A stretch of DNA of 64,000 nucleotides from DASRHK01 sp963776465 (GTDB lineage Bacteria; Pseudomonadota; Gammaproteobacteria; Nevskiales; Nevskiaceae). Where the stretch lies: NCBI GenBank assembly GCA_963776465.1, contig CAVZMV010000002.1, positions 620,001 through 684,000 of the forward strand, written 5' to 3'. The notes under the pieces are model-generated. The model did no database searches. It had not been told where the DNA came from and worked only from the letters and a program-made list of their open reading frames with translations. A program made the translations under genes and the position numbers. Positions 48,801-56,485 of this stretch are shown here, one piece after another; position 1 is the first letter of the stretch; every line of letters starts with the position of its first letter.

Positions 48801-48967
48801 CCGAGGTCTACCGTGGATTGGCCTCCGTGGTCGCCGGCGGCATGATCGTCGGTACCTTGTTCACCTGGTTCCTGATGCCCAGCCTGTTGCGGCTGGGCGA
48901 ATCGCGTCACGCTGCTCGTTCGATTGCGTCGACGGCTCCCGCCACCGCCGACGCTGCGACAAATTGA
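45866..48967 (+). CDS. RND efflux transporter permease subunit
   Basis: A 1033-residue AcrB-fold RND pump with the usual two repeats: an N-terminal membrane helix, a large periplasmic porter loop (about residues 30-330), six helices, a second loop (about 550-850) and five helices. TM4 reads GIVTDAALIVQGNI where AcrB has VDDAIVVVEN, so only one of the two proton-relay aspartates is kept. TM10 reads GLVVNAAILLV where AcrB has LSAKNAIL, so the relay lysine is missing. Substrate is unknown. The adaptor gene follows, and no outer-membrane channel gene is present nearby. Confidence 0.93.
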   Translation: MRLTQFSLSNPAAITAAALIVLLFGALSLYKLPIQLLPDTRQPQLFINVGWREAAPNEVEEALISPIERAMRGLPGLTEMRSNSAHGFGGVNLIFQVGTDMTRVMLDVVSRLNTLPTLPPDADQPQVFAGDNWQGSNAASMLVRPQPDNPVTDPAATYQKLMEEVVEPRLARVPGVSRVNLEGGRPREVRISFDPHRLAALGLAPDRIAQAVAGARDASAGFVSMGRRQFTVRFAGREPVTALGELIVGWNEDRPLYLREVADIQIAYQDARAFTFRNGVPGYYITVNRTSDSNTVELIEGVKAAIAELNEGPLAKERLIMDLSWDASVYVRRAVGFVQESLVIGILLAVVGLWYFLRGPRALTVIGFSIPISLFFAVITLHMLGRTLNVISLAGLAFSTGIVTDAALIVQGNIIRYLQEGKNAWQATVDGAQEVVPALFASMLTSVAIFLPVLFMQGLEGQLFRDLAITMAISHAASLLVAMTVIPAANRWALARGVPADQHQHWWRAMATFAMRWTDTPLARALWIGGLVAGALLFVRFVAPKVDYLPVAPTDNIWGGFQLPLGGNIETAQKELAPKMIERIKPYYEGTAEPAIKYYNLSAWGTQGQLVAYAKDPRRTMDVVKLLREKILADLPDVRAFAQRGSLLSVDGNNAREIRLWFQGPELEGLMAAARVAMTEIPKTIPETFPQPYPPLEFADPEIHLTPDEWRITRAGLDRSSVANQLRAFTGGLWAGEYFDGNERLDIILKGEPWTTPEQLAELPIATPNAGVQTLGELAAISTTVGPSELARINGKRTVTVGFEPPETMSLDEAIGLIREKVEPKVRAVLPANAQMSYAGSANQLQEALKGMAQNFALALLILFALMSALFRSVWDSFLVMLVMPVSTAGGIAALRLCGLFGFQALDLLTMIGFIILLGLVVNAAILLVDQTRAREHNGMSRRDAVHQALETRARPIVLSTLTAVLGMLPLIFMPGVGAEVYRGLASVVAGGMIVGTLFTWFLMPSLLRLGESRHAARSIASTAPATADAATN

Positions 48968-48984
48968 GACTGAGGTTCCTTTCG

Positions 48985-50028
48985 ATGAAACCAAGATCGC
49001 TTGCCTGCCTGCTGGTCGCGCTGTCGATGCCCGCACTGGCGCAAGAACCAAAAGCCGCCGCCGTGCAGGTCGCCAAAGCCGAGATGAAAAACCTCGCGCC
49101 CAGCGTGACGACGACCGGCCAGGTGCGCTCGCGCGCGGGCGCCGATCTGTCGGCGGGCGTCGCGGGCCGGCTCGCTTGGGTCGCCGAGCCGGGCACACAC
49201 GTGGCGAAGGGCCAGGCCGTCGCCCGCATGGATCTGGATGAGTTGCGTCTGCAGCGTGCGGAGCAGGCTGCCCGGGTCACGCGTGGGGAGCTTGCGCTCC
49301 GCTCCGCGCAGCGAGAAGTGGACCGCCTGCGCGCGGCCGGCGATGCCGTGAGCCGCGCGCAATTCAACCAGGCGGAGGACGCGCGCGACCTGGCCAAGGC
49401 CGACGTCGACGTGGCCCGCGCCACGCTGCGACAGACCGAAGAGCGGCTGTCGCGCACCGAGCTGCGCGCGCCGTTCGCCGGCGTGGTGTCCGAGCGGCTG
49501 AAGCGGGAGGGCGAGGAAGTGGCGCGCGGCGACATCGTCGCGCGTGTCGCCGACCCCGAACACCTGGAGGTTCGGCTGTTCCTGCCGCTGCGCCACGTGC
49601 GCGCGATTGCCGCCGGCGACCGAGTGCAAATCGAAGTTGCGGAACATCACGCCACCGCTTCGATCCGCCAGATCGTGCCGGTTGGCGATGCGCGCTCCCA
49701 GTCCTTCGAAGCGCTGATCGACGTGCCGCGCATGGATCCGCCGCTGGCCGCCGGCAGCAGCGTGCGAGTGGAGCTGCCACTTCAGGCGCCGCAGCAGGCG
49801 CTGGCGGTACCGCGTGACGCCGTCATCATCCGGGCCGACGGGTTGGCGGTGTTCAAGATCGGCGGCGATCAGAAGGCGCGCCGGGTGCCGGTGCGGACCG
49901 GCATCGCGCAGGGGCAATGGATCGAAGTTGACGGCGCCCTCTCAGCGCAGGATGCCGTCGTGGTACGCGGCGGGGAGTCGCTGCACGACGGCGACCCGGT
50001 TCAAGTCATGGACCCTAGCCCGGTGTAA
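48985..50028 (+). CDS. RND efflux periplasmic adaptor (membrane fusion protein)
   Basis: A 347-residue HlyD/AcrA-type adaptor with a signal peptide (MKPRSLACLLVALSMPALAQ). The lipoyl half-domains are VSAGVAGRL-like (LSAGVAGRLAWVAEPGTHVAKGQAVARMD) and TELRAPFAGVVSERLKREGEEVARGDIVARV, separated by a coiled-coil hairpin (residues 90-150). A beta barrel and membrane-proximal domain follow. It would connect the upstream RND pump to an outer-membrane channel encoded elsewhere. The gap to the pump gene is 17 bases. Pump-before-adaptor order is the reverse of acrAB. Confidence 0.92.
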   Translation: MKPRSLACLLVALSMPALAQEPKAAAVQVAKAEMKNLAPSVTTTGQVRSRAGADLSAGVAGRLAWVAEPGTHVAKGQAVARMDLDELRLQRAEQAARVTRGELALRSAQREVDRLRAAGDAVSRAQFNQAEDARDLAKADVDVARATLRQTEERLSRTELRAPFAGVVSERLKREGEEVARGDIVARVADPEHLEVRLFLPLRHVRAIAAGDRVQIEVAEHHATASIRQIVPVGDARSQSFEALIDVPRMDPPLAAGSSVRVELPLQAPQQALAVPRDAVIIRADGLAVFKIGGDQKARRVPVRTGIAQGQWIEVDGALSAQDAVVVRGGESLHDGDPVQVMDPSPV

Positions 50029-50050
50029 CGCCGTGTGAACGCGACCGGGG

Positions 50051-50971
50051 TCAGGCGCAATCCTGATTGCAGCTGGCCCGCTCGATCTGGACCGTCACGT
50101 GCGCGACCCCATGTCGTGCTTTCAGGAATGCGGCAATGCTGCGGATGACCTGATCGCCGTCGGCGGCTTCGCCGACAACCGCGTGCAGCGTCATCACGGG
50201 TTGCTGCGGAGTCAACGACCAGGCATGCACGTGATGCACGCCTTCGAGCCTCGGAACGGCCTCGAGCAACTCGCGCTGCAGATGTGTGAAATCCAGATGC
50301 GTCGGAGATCCCTCGAGCAGGACATGTCCGGTGTCTCGCAGAAGTCTGACGCCCATCACGATCAGGATCACGGCGACTAGCGCGGACAGCAGCGGATCGG
50401 CAAGGTCCCAGCCGAACCCCAGGATCAGGATCGCCGCGGCAATCGCCGCTACCGAGCCGAGCAGATCGCCGAGCACGTGCGCGGCCGCGGCGCGCACATT
50501 CAGATTGTCGTGCGATCCATGCATGACGAAGTAGGCGGCGAGGTTCACCAACAGGCCGGCAACGGCGATGACAAGCATCGGCCCGCCGGCGACAACCTTT
50601 GGTTGCGTCAGGCGAGTGGCTGCCTCGAAAAGGATCCAGACCGAGAGCAGCACCAGGAACAGACCGTTGGTGAACGCCGCGAGGACCTGATAGCGCCGGT
50701 AGCCATAGGTGCGGCGGCTGTCCGCCGCCTGTCCACTGGCAGCGGAGGCGGCCAGCGCCAAGGTCAGTGACAGAACATCGGTGACCATGTGTCCAGCGTC
50801 GGCCAGGAGCGCTAGAGAATGCGTCAGCACGCCGCCGATGAGCTCGACGACGGCGAAGCCCGCGACCAGCACCAACCCCAACGTCAGGCGACGGCGCGAA
50901 TGCTGTTCCGGGTTCTCGTGCCCGCTGGCGTGATGCGCGTGATGCGCGTGCCCATGCGACCCATGTGCCAT
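50051..50971 (-). CDS. Cation diffusion facilitator (ZitB/CzcD-like)
   Basis: A 306-residue CDF exporter with a histidine-rich N-terminus (MAHGSHGHAHHAHHASGHE). Six membrane segments follow, with metal-site motifs in TM2 (HSLALLADAGHMVTDVLSL) and TM5 (NVRAAAAHVLGDLLGSV). A C-terminal cytoplasmic domain ends near CNQDCA. The His/Asp set is that of zinc-type CDF exporters such as ZitB/CzcD. ATG 50971 is taken as the start; an in-frame ATG at 50992 is possible, but the longer frame further upstream runs into the purE promoter region. Confidence 0.93.
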   Translation of the reverse strand: MAHGSHGHAHHAHHASGHENPEQHSRRRLTLGLVLVAGFAVVELIGGVLTHSLALLADAGHMVTDVLSLTLALAASAASGQAADSRRTYGYRRYQVLAAFTNGLFLVLLSVWILFEAATRLTQPKVVAGGPMLVIAVAGLLVNLAAYFVMHGSHDNLNVRAAAAHVLGDLLGSVAAIAAAILILGFGWDLADPLLSALVAVILIVMGVRLLRDTGHVLLEGSPTHLDFTHLQRELLEAVPRLEGVHHVHAWSLTPQQPVMTLHAVVGEAADGDQVIRSIAAFLKARHGVAHVTVQIERASCNQDCA

Positions 50972-51015
50972 GCTCCATCTTAGCCTTCGCATGCGGGGCC
51001 GCCAGGACGATGACA

Positions 51016-51021
51016 TATAAT
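51016..51021 (+). promoter_or_regulatory. Candidate -10 element of purEK
   Basis: A perfect TATAAT lies 32 bases before the purE GTG start. The corresponding -35 region (about 50993-50998) does not match consensus well. No PurR operator-like palindrome was recognised in the divergent gap 50972-51053. Confidence 0.4.
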
Positions 51022-51053
51022 TCGCCGCTTTCCTGCGGCCCGGACGGACATTC

Positions 51054-51549
51054 GTGACGCTGAGCAAAGCAGTCGTGGGCGTGATCATGGGCTCCCGCTC
51101 TGACTGGGAGACGCTCGTCCACACGACGGAAACCCTGGAGCTGCTCGAAATCCCCTACGAGGCGCAAGTCGTATCGGCCCATCGCACGCCCGACCGCCTG
51201 TTCGAATACGCCGCTTCGGCAAAAGGGCGGGGACTGTGCATCATCATCGCGGGCGCCGGCGGCGCCGCTCACCTGCCCGGCATGGTCGCTGCGAAGACAA
51301 CTCTCCCCGTGCTCGGAGTGCCCGTGCAGTCCCAGGCGCTGTCCGGAATGGATTCGCTGCTGTCGATGGTGCAAATGCCTGCTGGCATCCCAGTCGGCAC
51401 CTTGGCCATCGGCAAAGCTGGTGCGATCAACGCCGCGTTGCTTGCGGCGAGCATTCTGGCCGTCAGCGACGCCAAGCTGGCAAAGCGGCTCGAGCAGTAC
51501 CCGGACGGATCAGACCGACGCGGTCCTTTCCAATCACCGTCTGCCGTGA
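51054..51549 (+). CDS. purE: N5-carboxyaminoimidazole ribonucleotide mutase PurE (frameshifted)
   Basis: Class I PurE converts N5-CAIR to CAIR in purine synthesis. The start is GTG 51054 (VGVIMGSRSDWETL). Active-site segments SAHRTPDR and GAGGAAHLPGMVA, and the later GVPVQ and MPAGIPVGTLAIGKAGA, are intact. After LAKRLEQY the frame is lost. In the next frame the sequence RTDQTDAVLSNHRLP and a stop at 51547-51549 follow, matching the typical PurE C-terminus (as in E. coli LNEWRQAQTDEVL). One extra C in the CCC run at 51500-51502 explains this. Correction gives 164 residues, and the stop would overlap the purK GTG start. As sequenced, the frame reads through into purK. Confidence 0.9.
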
Positions 51550-52634
51550 AAATCGGCGTGCTCGGTGCCGGCCAGCTGGGCCGAATGCTGGCGTTAGCCG
51601 GCCACCCGCTGGGCTTCGAATTCCTGTTTCTTGATCCCGCCGAGGAGGCTTGCGCCGCAACGTTGGGCGAGCATCTACGCGCCGATTACCAGGACGAAGC
51701 CGCGCTGACGGAGCTCTGTGGCCGCAGCGATCTTGTCACCTACGAGTTTGAAAACGTCCCGGCCGCGGCTGCGGCGTTCGTCGCCCAGCGCCGCGCGCTT
51801 CAGCCTTCGCTGAAGGCACTCACGGTCGGCCAGGATCGGTTGTCCGAAAAAACGCTGTTCAGCGAACTCGGCATTCCGGTCCCTCGCTTCCTTCCGATCG
51901 CGACGGCGCAGGAGTTGCGCGACGGCGTTGCGATGCTGGGCTATCCGGCGGTCCTGAAAACCCGGCGGCTCGGATACGACGGCAAAGGGCAAGCAGTGCT
52001 GCGCCATCCTGAGGATCTGGATCGCGCGTGGACAAGGCTGGGAGGACAGCCGTTGATCCTCGAAGCGTTCGTCGCGTTCGAGCGGGAAGTTGCTTTGCTC
52101 GGCGCTCGCTCGGCAACCGGAGAGCTCGCGTTCTACCCCCTGGTGGAGACGAGCCATCGCGACGGAATCTTGCGGACGGCGCGCCCCCGTGCAGGAGATC
52201 CGTTGCAGACGATTGCCGAAAGCTACGTGCAACGCGTGCTGGAACGTCTGGATTACGTGGGCGTGCTCGCGTTCGAGTTCTTCGTGCGTTCGCAGGCACT
52301 TTTAGGGAACGAGATCGCGCCACGCGTCCACAACTCCGGCCATTGGACGATCGAGGGCGCCCAGTGCAGTCAGTTCGAAAATCACCTGCGGGCGATCGCC
52401 GGTCTTCCTCTGGGAGACACTGCGCTGCGAGGGCCCTGCGCGATGGCCAACTTCATCGGCCGCGCACCGACTCTATCGCAGCTGGCGGCCTTGCCCGGAG
52501 TGCACGTCCACCTCTACGGCAAGGCGGCCAAACCCCTGCGTAAGATCGGACATGGGACTGTGCTCGCGACCAGCGAGAGCGAGTTGGACCAGCGGCTGCA
52601 TCGACTCACCGCGCTCGTCGACGCGGCGGAATAA
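51546..52634 (+). CDS. purK: N5-carboxyaminoimidazole ribonucleotide synthase PurK
   Basis: PurK, 362 residues from GTG 51546 (VKIGVLGAGQLGRMLALAG), carboxylates AIR in an ATP-dependent ATP-grasp reaction. The ATP-grasp core includes YPAVLKTRRLGYDGKGQ, LEAFVAFEREVALL, and the catalytic FEFFV and NEIAPRVHNSGHWTIEGA. The C-terminal domain includes HLYGKAAKPLRKIGH. As sequenced it is continuous with purE in one 526-codon frame, but the hidden PurE stop and the canonical PurK start argue for two proteins. It is convergent with gyrB. Confidence 0.95.
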   Translation: MKIGVLGAGQLGRMLALAGHPLGFEFLFLDPAEEACAATLGEHLRADYQDEAALTELCGRSDLVTYEFENVPAAAAAFVAQRRALQPSLKALTVGQDRLSEKTLFSELGIPVPRFLPIATAQELRDGVAMLGYPAVLKTRRLGYDGKGQAVLRHPEDLDRAWTRLGGQPLILEAFVAFEREVALLGARSATGELAFYPLVETSHRDGILRTARPRAGDPLQTIAESYVQRVLERLDYVGVLAFEFFVRSQALLGNEIAPRVHNSGHWTIEGAQCSQFENHLRAIAGLPLGDTALRGPCAMANFIGRAPTLSQLAALPGVHVHLYGKAAKPLRKIGHGTVLATSESELDQRLHRLTALVDAAE

Positions 52635-52653
52635 GCCGTTTTAAAACAAGTTG

Positions 52654-55065
52654 TTATACGTCAATGTTGCCGGCGAGGAGCGCATGTCGCTCGATGAACT
52701 CGCGTCGCGGTTCGACCTGCTCGCCCATCAAAGTCGTGAACATCTGGTCGGCCGCGATCGCGTCCTCTACCCGAACCTGCACGAGTCTCCGATTGCCGGG
52801 ATCCAGCGTCGTCGTGTGCAGCTGCTCCGGGTTCATTTCCCCGAGACCCTTGTAGCGCTGGATCTGCATTCCGCGTCGCGTATCCGCCATCAGCGTGTCG
52901 AAGAGATCGCGGAAGTTTCCGACCGGATGTCGTCGACCTGCCCGGTGGAGCTCGGCGCCTTCAGCCAATACCGCCCGCTTGTTGAACACGCACATGCGCG
53001 TGTAATCGGCACTGGCGAAGAAGTCCGGTCCAAGCACTGTCGTGTGCAGTGCGCCGTGCGCCTCGCGGCTCACCGTCAATGAGAGCCGCTCTCCTGAAGA
53101 TTCGATGCGGGCCGTGCTCGGCTGCGGAGATGGATTCCGCCGATCCAGATCCGCCGTGAACGCCTGCAACCAGGAGGCAGCATCGCCGGTAGGCACAGGC
53201 ACGTGTTCACGTAGCACCGAGAGCACTGGCGCGTCATGACGACGCGCTAAGCGGTCGACCACGATGTTGAGGCCGGCATACTCGCGCACCAGCGCCGACA
53301 GCTGATCGGCGGCCAGCGGGGGCTGGCCCGCGCCGGGGATCACTTCGGCCCCATCCAAGGCCGCGTCGATCAGCCAGCGCGTCAGCTCTTGCTCATCCTT
53401 GACATAAGTGTCGAGCTTGCCGCTCTTCACCTTATAGAGCGGCGGTTGCGCGATGTAGATGTTGCCGCCTTCGATCAATGCGTACATGTGTCGATAGAAG
53501 AACGTCAGCAACAGGGTGCGGATGTGGGCGCCGTCCACATCGGCGTCGGTCATGATGATGATTCGGTGGTAGCGCAGCTTTTCGCGCCGGAACTCGTCCG
53601 CGCCGATGCCGCAGCCAAGAGCGGTGATCAAGGTGCCGACCTCAACGGAGGACAGCATCTTTTCAAGGCGGGCCTTCTCCACGTTCAGGATCTTTCCCTT
53701 CAACGGGAGAACCGCTTGGAATCGGCGATCCCGACCTTGCTTGGCGCTTCCGCCTGCGGAATCGCCCTCTACCAGGAACAGTTCGGACCTCGCCGGATCA
53801 CGCTCCTGACAATCGGCTAACTTGCCGGGCAGGCCCGCAATGTCGAGCGCTCCTTTTCGCCGGGTCATCTCTCTGGCTTTGCGCGCAGCTTCGCGCGCAC
53901 GCGCAGCATCGACGATCTTCCCCGCGATGACCTTCGCCTCACGCGGGTTTTCCAGAAGGAATTGCTCCAGGAACTCGCTAGTTGCAGACGCAACAGCGGG
54001 CTGCACTTCGGACGAAACGAGCTTGTCCTTGGTTTGGGAGGAGAACTTGGGGTCCGGCAGCTTGACCGAAACGATTGCCGTCAGTCCTTCGCGAGCGTCT
54101 TCCCCGGCGAGCTCGACCTTCTCTCGTTTGGCCAAGCCCTCCCCCTCGATGTATTGGTTTATGCACCGGGTCAACGAAGCCTTAAACCCCGAAAGATGTG
54201 TTCCACCATCGCGTTGCGGAATGTTGTTCGTGTAGCAGTAAACGTTTTCCTGATAGCCGTCATTCCACTGCAAGGCGACCTCGACGCTGATCAGATTCTG
54301 TCCGGACAGGAAATGGCAGACAGTTTCATGAATAGGCGTCTTGGCCTTATTCAAGTATTCGACGAACGCCTTAATGCCCCCCTTGTACTCGAAGACGTCC
54401 TCGCGACCCGAAGACTCCTCCCTGAGGAGAATTCGCACACCCGAATTCAGGAACGATAGTTCGCGCAGCCGCTTGGCAAGGATGTCGTAGTGAAACTGAA
54501 TGTTGGTGAAGACCTTGGGGCTCGGCCAGAACCGCACTTCGGTGCCGCGTTTGCCATCTGCCGGCCCGGTCCTCCTCAGGGGCGCCGCGGGGTTGCCGTC
54601 GTGGTACTGCTGCTCGTGAGCCATCCCCTCCCGCCATATGTTCAAGAGGAGTTTCTCGGAAAGCGCGTTCACGACCGAAACGCCCACGCCGTGAAGGCCG
54701 CCTGAGACCTTGTACGAGTTCTGATCGAATTTTCCGCCGGCGTGCAGCACGGTCATGATTACTTCGGCGGCGCTGCGACCCTCTTCCTTGTGGATATCGA
54801 CCGGGATTCCGCGTCCGTTGTCCGTTACGGTCACACTGTTGTCAGCGTGGATGGTGACGTCGATCTGAGTGCAGTGCCCGGCTAGGGCCTCGTCGATCGA
54901 ATTGTCGACCACTTCGAACACCATGTGGTGCAACCCCGTACCGTCGTCCGTGTCCCCGATATACATACCGGGTCGCTTGCGAACAGCATCCAGGCCCTTA
55001 AGCACGGTGATGCTGCTCGAATCGTAGCCTTCGGAAGAATCGTCGGGGTGCTGGTGTTCCGCCAT
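52654..55065 (-). CDS. gyrB: DNA gyrase subunit B
   Basis: GyrB, 803 residues, the ATPase subunit of gyrase that drives negative supercoiling. The GHKL ATPase domain has VVDNSIDEALAGH, DNGRGIPVD and SGGLHGVGVSVVNALS. The Toprim domain has EGDSAGGSAKQGRDR and the acidic IMTDADVDGAHIRTLLL. The C-terminal core ends MQIQRYKGLGEMNPEQL. The insertion in the Toprim-tail region seen in gammaproteobacterial GyrB is present. It follows dnaN with 107 bases between, where recF would normally be found. Confidence 0.98.
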   Translation of the reverse strand: MAEHQHPDDSSEGYDSSSITVLKGLDAVRKRPGMYIGDTDDGTGLHHMVFEVVDNSIDEALAGHCTQIDVTIHADNSVTVTDNGRGIPVDIHKEEGRSAAEVIMTVLHAGGKFDQNSYKVSGGLHGVGVSVVNALSEKLLLNIWREGMAHEQQYHDGNPAAPLRRTGPADGKRGTEVRFWPSPKVFTNIQFHYDILAKRLRELSFLNSGVRILLREESSGREDVFEYKGGIKAFVEYLNKAKTPIHETVCHFLSGQNLISVEVALQWNDGYQENVYCYTNNIPQRDGGTHLSGFKASLTRCINQYIEGEGLAKREKVELAGEDAREGLTAIVSVKLPDPKFSSQTKDKLVSSEVQPAVASATSEFLEQFLLENPREAKVIAGKIVDAARAREAARKAREMTRRKGALDIAGLPGKLADCQERDPARSELFLVEGDSAGGSAKQGRDRRFQAVLPLKGKILNVEKARLEKMLSSVEVGTLITALGCGIGADEFRREKLRYHRIIIMTDADVDGAHIRTLLLTFFYRHMYALIEGGNIYIAQPPLYKVKSGKLDTYVKDEQELTRWLIDAALDGAEVIPGAGQPPLAADQLSALVREYAGLNIVVDRLARRHDAPVLSVLREHVPVPTGDAASWLQAFTADLDRRNPSPQPSTARIESSGERLSLTVSREAHGALHTTVLGPDFFASADYTRMCVFNKRAVLAEGAELHRAGRRHPVGNFRDLFDTLMADTRRGMQIQRYKGLGEMNPEQLHTTTLDPGNRRLVQVRVEDAIAADQMFTTLMGEQVEPRREFIERHALLAGNIDV

Positions 55066-55129
55066 GGAGCGGCCTTAAGGACTGTGCAGAAGATGCCGCA
55101 AATTATACGTTGCTTACCGCCTAGCCAGT

Positions 55130-55145
55130 TGTTCCACGTGGAACA
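55130..55145. other. parS site, copy 1
   Basis: A perfect 16-bp palindrome TGTTCCACGTGGAACA, the ParB-binding parS sequence with the Pseudomonas-type core GTTCCACGTGGAAC. Lies between gyrB and dnaN, 27 bases (start to start) from an identical copy at 55157. ParB loading here would mark the origin for segregation. Confidence 0.93.
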
Positions 55146-55156
55146 GTCGCGCGAGT

Positions 55157-55172
55157 TGTTCCACGTGGAACA
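55157..55172. other. parS site, copy 2
   Basis: An identical copy of TGTTCCACGTGGAACA, ending one base before the dnaN stop codon (55173-55175). With copy 1 it makes a close tandem in the 107-base dnaN-gyrB gap. Only 11 bases separate the two palindromes. Confidence 0.93.
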
Positions 55173-56273
55173 TCAAAGGCGCATCGGCATGATCACGTAT
55201 TTGGCGGGCCCGCCGCCGGCGTCGTAAATCAAGCCGCTGCTATCAGCCCCTTTCAGCTCCAGCGTGAATTGCTGGGCCTTCATTGCCGCGAGAGCGTCAA
55301 GCAGGTAGTTCACGTTGAACCCGATTTCGAGCGGGGCGCCCGTATACGTGACCTCAAGCTCTTCTTCCGCTTCCTCGTGTTCGGGATTGTGGGTCTGCAA
55401 TTGCAGTCGGCCGGCGTCGACCTTGAGTCTGACGCCGCGGAATTTTTCGTTGGACAGGATGGCCGATCGAAGGAGCGCTTGGCGAACCACTTCTCTATCC
55501 GCTGTCAGCTGCCGGTTTTGATGTTCGGGGATGACGCGCTCGTAATCCGGAAACCGGCCGTCGATCAGCTTAGAAGAAAGCCGGACCAGATCGACGTTAA
55601 TCTGCACCTGCCCTGCGCCCAAATGCAGTTCGACGATCTCATCGGAAGGCTCGATCAGCCGCATGAGCTCGAGAACAGCCTTGCGCGGCAGGATCATCTG
55701 GACTTCATCCTTGAACCCGGTCACACGTTCCAGTTCAGAGAGAGCAAGCCGATGTCCATCCGTCGCCACCACGCGTAGCCGCTTGGGCTGCACGTGGAGG
55801 AGCAAGCCATTCAGGTAGTAGCGAACGTCCTGATGGGCCATCGCAAACTGCGTGTGCTCGAGCAACTGTCGCAATTCCGATTTCTTCAGGCGCAGCGTCT
55901 GGGAAGCCGCGACTTCCCCCAGGGAAGGGAAGTCTTCGGGCTTCAGGGTCGAGAGGGTATAGCGGCTTCTACCGGACTTGAGCTGAATCCGGTCCGAAAT
56001 CGACTCCATGGTGATGTGCGCCCCTTCGGGCAGCCCGCGACAAATGTCGAAAAGTTTGCGCGCTGGCACCGTCGTTCGCCCTGGCGTCTTCACGTCTGCC
56101 TGCGCCCGGCAAACGAGCTCGATCTCCAAGTCCGTTCCCGTCACCACCAGTTCTTGTCCGCGCGCGTCCAGCAGAAAGTTGGATAGCACGGGCAGCGTCT
56201 GCCGGCGCTCCACCACGCCGATAGCGGCTTGAAGGGCAAAGAGGAGTTCATTGCGGCCGATTTCGAATTTCAT
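55173..56273 (-). CDS. dnaN: DNA polymerase III beta sliding clamp
   Basis: DnaN, 366 residues, forms the dimeric ring that tethers polymerases to DNA. The three clamp domains are visible: N-terminal MKFEIGRNELLFALQAAIGVVERRQTLPVLSNFLL-like segment, a middle DVRYYLNGLLLHV region, and the C-terminal end KYVIMPMRL. It is the likely partner of the QEDLF motif in ImuB. The gene starts 212 bases after the dnaA stop. Confidence 0.98.
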   Translation of the reverse strand: MKFEIGRNELLFALQAAIGVVERRQTLPVLSNFLLDARGQELVVTGTDLEIELVCRAQADVKTPGRTTVPARKLFDICRGLPEGAHITMESISDRIQLKSGRSRYTLSTLKPEDFPSLGEVAASQTLRLKKSELRQLLEHTQFAMAHQDVRYYLNGLLLHVQPKRLRVVATDGHRLALSELERVTGFKDEVQMILPRKAVLELMRLIEPSDEIVELHLGAGQVQINVDLVRLSSKLIDGRFPDYERVIPEHQNRQLTADREVVRQALLRSAILSNEKFRGVRLKVDAGRLQLQTHNPEHEEAEEELEVTYTGAPLEIGFNVNYLLDALAAMKAQQFTLELKGADSSGLIYDAGGGPAKYVIMPMRL

Positions 56274-56485
56274 TGTTGCCCCTTACTAAAGCTGTTTATA
56301 AATACATATTAGAGAATGTAGTAGCGCGACTACCAATTGCAGAACAACCCGCTATTTACCAGCGATTTCAGTGGGTAGTCGCCCCGCGAAACCAACCCGC
56401 AACATGTCCACGGAGTCCCCTACAAGTTGTGGACAACCTGGGCGAGGTTCCGGCCATCAAGCGACACCCAGAAGTTATGCACATG
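56274..56485. other. dnaA-dnaN intergenic region, candidate part of oriC
   Basis: The 212-base gap is clearly AT-richer than the flanking genes. It holds an AT-rich run (about 56294-56318, TTTATAAATACATATTAG) that could unwind. DnaA-box-like sites are TTGTCCACA on the minus strand (56428-56436) and TTATGCACA on the plus strand (56475-56483), each one base from TTATCCACA, plus a weak ATGTCCACG at 56404-56412. This could be the origin or a DnaA-regulated dnaN promoter. The dnaA-rpmH gap is the competing location. Confidence 0.5.

Noticed and set aside
51054..52634. PurE-PurK fusion enzyme
   Set aside because: The native PurE C-terminus and stop codon are visible in the next frame, overlapping a canonical PurK start. 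A one-base insertion is the simpler explanation.
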